Shown here: piece by piece, positions 1-4,557 of the stretch
Position numbering within the stretch: the first letter of the stretch is position 1
Layout of the letters: the number at the start of each line of letters is the position of its first letter
From: an uncultured Collinsella sp.
GTDB lineage: Bacteria; Actinomycetota; Coriobacteriia; Coriobacteriales; Coriobacteriaceae
Length of the DNA: 5,117 nucleotides
Direction of reading: 5' to 3'
NCBI GenBank assembly: GCA_902494195.1
Contig: CABUSH010000049.1
Span: forward strand, 1 to 5,117
Notes under the pieces: model-generated
The model's input: the letters and a program-made list of their open reading frames with translations, nothing else
Databases searched by the model: none
Told to the model about the DNA's origin: nothing
Translations under genes and position numbers: made by a program

Positions 1-52
1 CAGGCAAGCGTCGACTAAACGTGCAGCGTGCGCGGGCCCTCCCGACGGGAAA

Positions 53-79
53 CGAAAAAGCCCGGTTTAAGACCGGGCT
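53..79 (-). terminator. Rho-independent terminator, minus strand
   Basis: An 8-bp perfect stem (AGCCCGGT at 59-66 with ACCGGGCT at 72-79) encloses a 5-nt loop. Read on the minus strand, it is followed by a run of T (plus-strand A-run 55-59). The plus strand has no T-run after the stem, so the terminator serves leftward transcription, possibly the small minus-strand frame just to its right. Confidence 0.75.
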
Positions 80-110
80 CGAACAAACACGCCTATTGAC
101 AATGGCTTTC

Positions 111-229
111 TCATATTAGCAGGGCTCGAAGCCCAAAAAGAAAGGCCACCGTCGCTAAGACGATGACCCAACTTCATTAAGCAACGGCTCTGCCCAGCTC
201 TCTACAACTTGGGCTGCCGTCGGCACCAT
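111..229 (-). pseudogene. Possible small single-helix membrane protein, broken by a frameshift
   Basis: A perfect AGGAGG lies 5 nt before an ATG (229-227) on the minus strand. The frame reads MVPTAAQVVESWAEPLLNEV... and stops at TAG (157-155) after 24 codons. The neighbouring frame, entered at the G3 run (plus-strand C at 167-169), continues VIVLATVAFLFGLRALLI and stops at TGA (113-111). Joining the two with one extra G would give a protein of about 39 residues with one transmembrane helix, ending about 30 nt before the minus-strand terminator. The strong SD, hydrophobic continuation and terminator support a real small gene that is now broken, or a sequencing error. The 24-codon frame alone (229-155) could also be the product. 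I recognise no family. Confidence 0.3.
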
Positions 230-242
230 TCTACCCTCCTGA

Positions 243-431
243 CAAGGAATTCGTCCATATTTCAAAAACCAAATTGCGTTTGCTATCGAAGTTCATTCAT
301 CGTCCATGTACATGAGCGGAACAGCGGAAACCGTTCGCTATGCTCCTGACCGTGCCAAAGAATTACTCGAAACGGGACCACGAGAGTACGATCGTTTGCC
401 GGATAGCCGCCACTACGACGGATATCCTTGA
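243..431 (+). other. Open frame without start signal, possible gene remnant
   Basis: The frame is open from just after a TGA (240-242) to a TGA at 429-431. The only ATGs are at 306 and 312, giving at most 41 codons (MYMSGTAETVRYAPDRAKEL...). The sequence has a balanced, protein-like composition with alternating charged and aromatic residues, but no Shine-Dalgarno precedes either ATG. It could be the tail of a decayed gene or chance. I recognise no family. Confidence 0.12.
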
Positions 432-541
432 TAGTAAGCGCTAGAATGATTTTGCTCCTATGGAGCTCAGCCCCGGCTGGTAAACCTGACGTTCGGCGCG
501 GTGTGCGTGGACGCGCCTGGAGAGCTTGACCTCAAGTACGT

Positions 542-587
542 TCAAGCCTAGGGGCCTAAGCCCCCCGCGCTCAAGCCTAGGCTTGAG
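542..587. repeat. 11-bp direct repeat plus 18-bp perfect palindrome
   Basis: TCAAGCCTAGG occurs at 542-552 and 571-581. The second copy lies within a perfect 18-bp palindrome, CTCAAGCCTAGGCTTGAG (570-587). The first copy can therefore also pair with 576-586, enclosing the small GGGGC-CTAA-GCCCC hairpin at 551-564. The two pairings exclude each other. It could be an operator, a recombination site or an RNA switch; the sequence alone does not decide. Confidence 0.5.
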
Positions 588-630
588 AGAGCAGACTGGC
601 AGGCAGCAACCGGGATATAAACGATTTAGA

Positions 631-657
631 GGGAGTACTGGCGTACTCCCCTATTTT
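631..657 (+). terminator. Rho-independent terminator, plus strand
   Basis: GGGAGTAC (631-638) pairs perfectly with GTACTCCC (643-650) around a TGGC loop, and the tail CTATTTTTT follows. The minus strand lacks an equally good T-run. No coding gene precedes it within the window, so it may end a small RNA or a leader transcript from the structured region to its left. Confidence 0.65.
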
Positions 658-700
658 TTACTGAGTAGCCGAAAAAACGAGGCAACGAGAGGCGATTTAA

Positions 701-749
701 GGTGCCTGAAAACAGGTACCCCTAGCGGGTATCCAAGTAGGTTTTTTTT
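701..749 (+). promoter_or_regulatory. Overlapping hairpins with T8 run, possible terminator/antiterminator
   Basis: GGTGCCTG (701-708) can pair with CAGGTACC (713-720) through one G-U around an AAAA loop. The same GGTACCC (715-721) can instead pair with GGGTATCC (727-734) with one bulge. A short CCTA/TAGG stem (721-724/738-741) sits directly before eight T (742-749). The shared arm makes the structures mutually exclusive, as in attenuators, but the last stem is only 4 bp and the regulatory role is speculative. Confidence 0.3.
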
Positions 750-831
750 GGGGTCGTATTCGCGATTGTGTTAAGCCGTTTACCTGGGCGTTTGGTTTCG
801 AATGGGCGTTTTGGCTATTTTTGCGGTGCGG

Positions 832-846
832 TTGCCGCTGCGGCAA
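832..846. promoter_or_regulatory. Palindrome TTGCCGC-T-GCGGCAA, candidate operator of pilin gene 1
   Basis: This is a perfect 7-N-7 inverted repeat ending 75 nt before the first pilin-like ATG (922). A closely similar element, TGCCGC-A-GCGGCA, ends 77 nt before the second pilin-like ATG (2556). Only the central base and outermost pair differ. No T-run follows, so a terminator is unlikely. A shared regulator site is inferred. I could not identify a convincing -35/-10 pair nearby. Confidence 0.45.
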
Positions 847-921
847 GACCGGAGCAGAATTATGGAATAGACCTACGCTCGGCAATGTATCTACAAACCC
901 TGAGCGAGGGGAGTGTCGTAT

Positions 922-1920
922 ATGCATGCAGCGGCAATTAACCTTCGGGGGGGGGTATCTCCTAGAGGTACTCTTCTCCGAGGCCAATCAATCATCGAGT
1001 ACGTCCTAATCATCGCCGTCATCGGCCTGGTGATCGCGTTCGCCGGACCCGGCGTGGCGGGGGCCATCCACAACCAGTTCAACCTGGTCGGCAACACGGT
1101 GAACAGCGGGACTGGCGCTGGCACCGAGGGCGGCGGTGCATCCGGCGGCGGCTCCACAGGCGCCGATTCCGCGACCGTCCAGGCGGCCGTCGTCAAGGAC
1201 GCGAAGGACTGGACGCTCGGTGAGCAGAAAGCCGTGGCCGAGGACATCGCCGCGAAGGGCGAGGCATCGCCTGCGTACGCCAAGGCGAAGGCCGCCATGG
1301 ATGCCGGCATCAAGTTCTCGATGGAACTGACCGATGGACGGACCCTCAGATACCGCATTATCGGCATCAACCACGACGACCTTGTCGACGGTAGCGGCAA
1401 GGCGGGCTTGACGTTCCTTACCACCTCGAATAGCTTTGCTTCCCGCGTGAACGCCACGGACACCAACGCCGGCGGCTGGGAGAAGTCGGAGCTCCGTAAG
1501 GAAATGAACTCCGGTGAGATCTGGAACCTGATGCCCGTCGATTTCCAGTCCAAGGTGAAGGCCGTCAAGAAACTCACGAACAACGTCGGCGGCGGCAGCG
1601 CAAACAAGAATGCCGCCGTGACGGCGACCTCCGACAGGCTCTTCCTGCTCAGCTATTCCGAAATCGTCGAGACCCCATATAGCGATTGGTCTGACTATTC
1701 ATGGATTGGACAAGAGGGAACCCAGTACGAGGCCTTCAAGGGCAAGGTGATGAATAGCCACTCGGGCAACCCTGCCATTGCCACAGGCGGCGGTTCGTGG
1801 GAGCGTTCGGTGCTTCCAGACAACTCTGTGCGCTTCCTCTATGTCGACAACCACGGCACTCCGTCGAGCAACATCTTTGCGTCGAGCTATGGTTACGTCT
1901 GCCCCGCCTGGTGTTTCTAG
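922..1920 (+). CDS. Flp-type pilin-like protein with C-terminal DUF6273-like domain, copy 1 (phase ON)
   Basis: Likely a surface or pilus-borne adhesin of 332 residues. The start at ATG 922 is chosen because GAGGGGAG (906-913) lies 8 nt upstream and is conserved in copy 2; a GTG at 913 is also in frame. Residues 1-21 form a charged leader ending RG. QSIIEY (22-27) then matches the Flp/class III prepilin cleavage context, with Glu at mature +5 and Tyr at +6, followed by a hydrophobic helix (about 28-49). A Gly/Ser linker spans 62-80. Residues about 130-332 resemble DUF6273: WEKSELR near 186-192, FLLSYSEI at 241-248, WERS at 293-296 and a final VCPAWCF with two cysteines. A prepilin peptidase and Tad-type export system would be needed but are not in the window. 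The leader contains a G9 tract that keeps the gene in frame. No terminator is visible right after the stop. Ligand unknown. Confidence 0.8.
   Translation: MHAAAINLRGGVSPRGTLLRGQSIIEYVLIIAVIGLVIAFAGPGVAGAIHNQFNLVGNTVNSGTGAGTEGGGASGGGSTGADSATVQAAVVKDAKDWTLGEQKAVAEDIAAKGEASPAYAKAKAAMDAGIKFSMELTDGRTLRYRIIGINHDDLVDGSGKAGLTFLTTSNSFASRVNATDTNAGGWEKSELRKEMNSGEIWNLMPVDFQSKVKAVKKLTNNVGGGSANKNAAVTATSDRLFLLSYSEIVETPYSDWSDYSWIGQEGTQYEAFKGKVMNSHSGNPAIATGGGSWERSVLPDNSVRFLYVDNHGTPSSNIFASSYGYVCPAWCF
947..955 (+). repeat. Poly-G tract (G9), in-frame state
   Basis: Nine consecutive G lie 25 nt after the A of the start codon of pilin gene 1 and encode the end of Arg9 plus Gly10-Gly11. Gain or loss of one G would move translation into a frame that stops soon after. 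The sequence around it (CCTTC-Gn-TATCTCCTAGAGGT) is shared with copy 2, where the tract has eight G. Confidence 0.85.
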
Positions 1921-1951
1921 TTTCTTTTGGTAACCGCGCGAACGATTGTCG
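1921..1951 (+). repeat. 3' flank of pilin copy 1, homologous to the sequence right of the IS
   Basis: TTTCTTTTGGTAACCG directly after the stop codon is nearly identical to TTTCTTTTGGCAACCG at 5071-5086, which would follow copy 2 if the IS were removed. GCGAACG here corresponds to AACGAACG there. In copy 2 this block is preceded by a terminator stem of which copy 1 shows no trace. Confidence 0.6.
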
Positions 1952-1983
1952 TCTTGAAGCATAGTTATCGGGTTGAGGAGAAA

Positions 1984-2055
1984 ATGGGTCATACAGTGGC
2001 TCTTAGAGCGCCTGCCGCGCTCCTCCGCCAGTACCTCTGCGGCGTCCTCGTGTAG
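1984..2055 (+). CDS. Possible 23-residue small ORF
   Basis: An ATG at 1984 follows GAGGAG (1975-1980) by 3 nt, a slightly short spacing. The frame encodes MGHTVALRAPAALLRQYLCGV-LV before TAG (2053-2055). Part of it overlaps a dyad element (1999-2014) that is repeated upstream of copy 2 in non-coding sequence, which argues that this DNA is regulatory and the frame is incidental. No family recognised. Confidence 0.15.
   Translation: MGHTVALRAPAALLRQYLCGVLV
1999..2014. repeat. 16-bp element with dyad GCTCT-N-AGAGC, copy A
   Basis: GCTCTTAGAGCGCCTG here matches GCTCTCAGAGCGCCTG at 2427-2442 in 15 of 16 positions. The only difference is the centre of the dyad, so the inverted repeat is preserved. 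Both are preceded within a few bases by GTCAT. It may be a regulator binding site or the edge of a duplicated cassette. Confidence 0.45.
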
Positions 2056-2145
2056 AGCCTCATCCTGCTTGGCGTTTCGAGTTCGGGAAGTACGCGGTGG
2101 GTGGATAATTGACTCACTCAGATGACGGCGCTGACGGGAGCGGCC

Positions 2146-2391
2146 ATGGCGATGTGCGAGATTGCGGTCAAGTTCGATGAGGACGAAAGAGCTTCGATTC
2201 GGGATAATGCGGACGCCGCGGGCATGTCCTTTTCCGAGTTCGTGAGAAGGGCCGCGCTCGAGAAGGCTGAGGACATGGCGGACACCGAGGCCTACAACGA
2301 GGCCTTGGGCGGGGTCCGGCTTATAGCCGGATCCCGCTTTTCTATGGCTTTCATTCGTCTGTCTAAAGGTATGAAGCGGTTGACTCGATAG
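2146..2391 (+). CDS. Ribbon-helix-helix antitoxin-like protein, probably truncated
   Basis: Residues from about IAVKF to AYNEAL (first ~55) look like DUF6290/RelB-type antitoxins of type II toxin-antitoxin systems: a short beta strand (IAVKFD), then MSFSEFVRRAALEKAEDMAD, the usual second helix of the RHH fold, then an acidic stretch. Such proteins normally bind DNA as dimers and neutralise a toxin with a longer C-terminal tail. Here that tail is missing: the code runs straight into a strong terminator hairpin (2309-2337) and about 20 unrelated codons up to TAG (2389-2391). ATG 2146 is preferred because GGGAG (2136-2140) lies 5 nt upstream; ATG 2122 and 2152 are alternatives. No toxin gene is in the window. 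A 3'-truncated orphan antitoxin or solitary regulator is most likely. Confidence 0.55.
   Translation: MAMCEIAVKFDEDERASIRDNADAAGMSFSEFVRRAALEKAEDMADTEAYNEALGGVRLIAGSRFSMAFIRLSKGMKRLTR
2309..2341 (+). terminator. Strong rho-independent terminator inside the antitoxin-like frame
   Basis: A 13-bp stem (2309-2321 with 2325-2337) contains a single G-U pair and a 3-nt loop, followed by TTTTCT (2338-2343). It would end transcription from pilin copy 1 or the antitoxin-like gene before copy 2, so copy 2 needs its own promoter. It lies within the open frame, which implies that the last codons of that frame are not normally expressed. Confidence 0.85.
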
Positions 2392-2396
2392 GAATG

Positions 2397-2419
2397 CGGG
2401 CAACGCCCGAAGCGGGCGT
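2397..2419. repeat. Alternating CGGGC/GCCCG arms, two exclusive hairpins
   Basis: CGGGC (2397-2401), ACGCCCG (2403-2409) and CGGGCGT (2413-2419) follow each other. The middle arm can pair with either side, with the 7-bp right-hand hairpin stronger. There is no T-run. Possibly a regulatory RNA structure or protein site upstream of copy 2. Confidence 0.35.
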
Positions 2420-2426
2420 CATGGCT

Positions 2427-2442
2427 GCTCTCAGAGCGCCTG
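2427..2442. repeat. 16-bp element with dyad GCTCT-N-AGAGC, copy B
   Basis: This is the second copy of the element at 1999-2014, with the dyad intact and a different central base. It lies about 115 nt upstream of the start codon of pilin copy 2. Confidence 0.45.
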
Positions 2443-2465
2443 ACTCTTTCCCCCGCCGCTACCGT

Positions 2466-2478
2466 TGCCGCAGCGGCA
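2466..2478. promoter_or_regulatory. Palindrome TGCCGC-A-GCGGCA, candidate operator of pilin gene 2
   Basis: This 6-N-6 perfect inverted repeat ends 77 nt before ATG 2556, almost the same distance as its counterpart at 832-846 in front of copy 1. The sequence between element and gene is otherwise only loosely conserved (TACGCTC and the SD region), which makes the palindrome stand out. Confidence 0.45.
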
Positions 2479-2555
2479 CGTTACGGGCTGATCGGTTCGC
2501 TCTAACGTACGCTCCTGCATGCAATATCAATCCCCATACGAAGGGAGTGTCGCAT

Positions 2556-3568
2556 ATGTATGCAGCGGCGCAGAACCTTCGGGGGGGGTATCTCCTAGAG
2601 GTGCCCGCCTCCGAGCCCAATCTATCATCGAGTATGTCCTGATCATCGCGGTAATCGGCCTGGTCATCGTGTTGGCGGTACCAGGCGTGGCCGGAGCCAT
2701 CCGCAACCAGTTCAACCTGGTCGGCAACACGGTGAACAATGGGACGACCGGCGGCACCGAGGGAGGCGCGTCCGGCGGCGGCTCCACAGGCGCCGATTCC
2801 GCGACCGTCCAGGCGGCCGTCGCCAAGGAAGCGAAGGACTGGACACTCGACGAGCAGGAGGCGGTTGCCAAAGACCTCGCCAAAAACGGGACTTCGTCTC
2901 TCGCCTATGCCAAGGCAAAGGCTGCGATGGACGCTGGGACGAAGTTCTCGGTGAAGCTGACGGACGGCAAGACGCTGACCTACCGAATCATCGGTATCAA
3001 CCACGACGAACTCGCGGACGGGTCCGGCAAGGCAGGTCTTACATTCTTTACAACATCAACGAATATCTCCTCACGCATGAATCCCGATGGCAAGACTATC
3101 GGCGGTTGGGAGAAGTCAGAGCTCCGCGGGAAAATGAACTCGGGTGAAATCTGGAACCTCATGCCCTCAGATTTCCAGTCCAAGGTGAAATCCGTCAGGA
3201 AGCTCACGAACAACGTTGACAGCGGTATCGAGAACAAGGACGCCGCCGTGACGGCTACCACCGACAAACTGTTCCTGCTTAGCTATTCGGAAATAGTTGA
3301 TAACCCCGAAGTAACCGAAAATGGCGCTAAATGGCCGCCGAACAGTTGGCTCAGTAAAGAAGGGACTCAGTACGAAGTGTTCAGAACACCCGAGAATAAA
3401 AGTCAACTTGGGAATTCTTTGAGTAACGGCGACGCCTTTTGGGAGCGCTCTCTTCGTCCGACCTACTATAATCCGACGGATTTTCTTGATGTCCTTTCAG
3501 GAGGTTGGGCATCAAATGCTCAAAACGCAAAATATTCAAAGGTTGTCTGTCCCGCCTGGTGTTTCTAG
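2556..3568 (+). CDS. Flp-type pilin-like protein with C-terminal DUF6273-like domain, copy 2 (phase OFF)
   Basis: Paralogue of the gene at 922-1920. The conserved start is ATG 2556, with AAGGGAG (2541-2547) 8 nt upstream. Its G8 tract (2581-2588) shifts the frame, so translation ends at TGA 2640-2642 after 28 codons. With one more G the product would be 337 residues: leader, QSIIEY, hydrophobic helix, Gly/Ser linker, and the same C-terminal domain with WEKSELR, FLLSYSEI, WERS and VCPAWCF. An in-frame ATG at 2519 can reach the long frame (349 codons) with the present G8, but it has no visible Shine-Dalgarno and would give a different leader, so it may be what a gene finder reports. Residue -1 of the predicted cleavage site is Ala here and Gly in copy 1. 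The segment between FLLSYSEI and VCPAWCF differs strongly from copy 1 and looks more AT-rich. Phase variation is inferred; a homopolymer sequencing error is the alternative. Confidence 0.75.
2581..2588 (+). repeat. Poly-G tract (G8), out-of-frame state
   Basis: Eight consecutive G stand at the same position relative to the start codon as the G9 of copy 1. The one-base difference alone decides whether the leader is joined to QSIIEY (G9) or to a short peptide ending ...LSSSMS (G8). Confidence 0.85.
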
Positions 3569-3586
3569 CTTGTCTTCTAGCTTGTC
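3563..3586 (+). repeat. Perfect 12-bp tandem duplication across the stop codon of copy 2
   Basis: TTCTAGCTTGTC is present twice in a row (3563-3574 and 3575-3586), followed by TAGC. The first unit contains the TAG stop (3566-3568). Copy 1 has no equivalent. It looks like a small slippage duplication. Confidence 0.7.
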
Positions 3587-3590
3587 TAGC

Positions 3591-3604
3591 GAAAAGCCCG
3601 CGCG
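3591..3604 (+). terminator. Left half of the copy 2 terminator, split by the IS
   Basis: GAAAAGCCCGCGCG (3591-3604) is complementary to CGTGCGGGCTTTTC (5061-5074) beyond the IS, with one G-U pair. A T-run (5075-5078) follows the right arm. Without the IS and one AAG, the stem is 14 bp with the tetraloop AAGT. The IS now separates the two arms by more than 1.4 kb, so the terminator is presumably inactive. Confidence 0.75.
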
Positions 3605-3607
3605 AAG

Positions 3608-3631
3608 TGAACTGCGCCCCAAATCTTGGAC
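3608..3631. repeat. IS terminal inverted repeat, right end (orfB side)
   Basis: TGAACTGCGCCCC...TCTTGGAC pairs with the inverted copy at 5033-5056, with four mismatches in 24 bp (positions 9, 10, 15 and 16). It begins directly after the AAG target duplication. Confidence 0.9.
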
Positions 3632-3645
3632 GCCCTAAATAGCGA

Positions 3646-4551
3646 CTAGGCCGCGAGGGCCTGATTCCGGTACTCCTCCGGGGTCAGGCCCTTCAATCTT
3701 ACCTGCCTCCGGCTCGTGTTCCAGTGGACTATGTATTCCTCCAGGTCGCGTTTGAAATCCTCGAACGTCTTCCACTCGCGGCCCCTGTAGAACTCGTCCT
3801 TGACGTGGCCGAAGAGCTGCTCGGTGGCGGCATTGTCGATGCAGTTCGCCTTCCTGGACATGCTCTGGACGATGCCGGCGGCCTCGAGCCTGGATGTGTA
3901 CGAGGCGTGCTGGTACTGCCAGCCCCGGTCCGAGTGCATGGTCGGGGCGGCGCCCTCGGGGATCTTGGACAGCAGCCCGTCGAGCATCCTCGCCTGCTGG
4001 GCCATGTCGGGCGTGGTCGATATGTCGCTCGCCACGATCTCCTTGGTGCAGAAGTCCAGCGTCGGGGCCCAGTAGGCCTTGCCGCCGGCCACCTTGAACT
4101 CGGTGACGTCCGTCCCCAGCTTCCGCCACGGGGCCCCGGCGTCGAAATCCCTCGCGATCACGTTCTCGAACGTCCTGCCGACGACGCCCTTGTACGAGTT
4201 GTACCTGTGGTAGGCCGTCTCGCGTCTGATGCCGCAGCGAATCCCCATCTCGCGCATCATCTTGAGCACGGTCTTGTCGGCTATCACGGCCCCCTCTTCC
4301 GCCCTGAGGCACATCGCTATCTGCCGGTGCCCGCAGCCGTTGGCGGTGCGCGAGAAGATCTCGGCGGCCGCCTCCCGGAGCTCGGGGCGCGTGGGCCTCG
4401 GCGGGTGCGCGAGGGCGTAGTAGTAGGTCGACCGCTTGAGCTCAGCGCATGCGAGCAGGTGCCCGAGCGCGTGCCCCTCGGCGCGCAGGGCCGCGACCGC
4501 TTCGGCCTTCGCCCTGGTCAGAGCCCGTCCCTCTCGACCAGGGCGCGTAAT
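3646..4551 (-). CDS. IS3-family transposase OrfB (catalytic half)
   Basis: This is the DDE/RNase H-fold transposase that cuts and joins IS ends. The triad is visible: Asp in GTDVTEF, Asp in HSDRGW, and Glu in DNAATEQLFG exactly 35 residues after the second Asp, the D-D-35-E spacing of IS3 elements. Counted from the Met at 4314 they are D69, D129 and E165. The preceding region to 4551 (HTH_21-like, with LKRSTYYYAL and ANGCGHRQIA) is also typical of OrfB, so the Met at 4314 is not the true start. No ATG, GTG or TTG occurs in this frame between the A7 (4557-4551) and 4314, so expression is expected as an OrfAB fusion of about 454 residues by -1 frameshifting. The ATT at 4551 is a possible rare start, as known for IS911. 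Stop TAG at 3648-3646. Confidence 0.9.
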   Translation of the reverse strand: MTRPGREGRALTRAKAEAVAALRAEGHALGHLLACAELKRSTYYYALAHPPRPTRPELREAAAEIFSRTANGCGHRQIAMCLRAEEGAVIADKTVLKMMREMGIRCGIRRETAYHRYNSYKGVVGRTFENVIARDFDAGAPWRKLGTDVTEFKVAGGKAYWAPTLDFCTKEIVASDISTTPDMAQQARMLDGLLSKIPEGAAPTMHSDRGWQYQHASYTSRLEAAGIVQSMSRKANCIDNAATEQLFGHVKDEFYRGREWKTFEDFKRDLEEYIVHWNTSRRQVRLKGLTPEEYRNQALAA

Positions 4552-4557
4552 TTTTTT
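4510..4557 (-). promoter_or_regulatory. Programmed -1 ribosomal frameshift signal
   Basis: On the minus strand, orfA reads CTA AAA AAA TTA, giving the slippery heptamer A_AAA_AAA (4557-4551). Five nt downstream begins a perfect 10-bp stem: CGCCCTGGTC (4545-4536) with GACCAGGGCG (4519-4510). Its loop can add a 4-bp AGAG/CTCT stem. The orfA stop lies in the 3' arm. Slippage by -1 leads directly into the orfB frame. Confidence 0.88.

Larger units (their letters stand above)
432..760 (+). other. Hairpin-rich non-coding stretch, candidate leader or small RNA region
   Basis: I see no convincing gene here. The stretch holds many short inverted repeats: 454-458/462-466, 495-500/512-517, 551-555/560-564, an 18-bp palindrome at 570-587, a terminator at 631-657, and a hairpin at 701-720 followed by a T8 run at 742-749. 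This density, together with at least one good plus-strand terminator, suggests a small RNA or an attenuated leader upstream of the first pilin-like gene. No known riboswitch consensus was recognised. Confidence 0.35.

Noticed and set aside
76..90. GTTCGAGCCC on the minus strand resembling a tRNA T-loop
   Set aside because: No 5-bp T-stem, anticodon arm or acceptor stem can be built around it. The bases belong to the terminator hairpin.
96..101. TTGACA, a perfect -35 hexamer
   Set aside because: No acceptable -10 element lies 16-18 nt downstream, so I do not call a promoter.
542..587. CRISPR array or integron attC site
   Set aside because: There are only two direct repeats without regular spacers, and no attC-like conserved core boxes or integrase gene.
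526..774. 82-codon plus-strand frame in the structured region
   Set aside because: It runs through the palindrome, the terminator and the T8 run and has no SD or protein-like character. The region reads as non-coding.
1699..2403. Long minus-strand open frame (234 codons) between the pilin genes
   Set aside because: It overlaps the end of pilin copy 1 and the antitoxin-like gene antisense, has no domain I recognise and crosses a plus-strand terminator. It looks like a composition-driven shadow frame.
922..3568. A diversity-generating retroelement acting on the two lectin-like genes
   Set aside because: No reverse transcriptase or template repeat is present in the window, and the pattern of differences cannot be tested for adenine bias by eye. 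It is kept only as a possible check.
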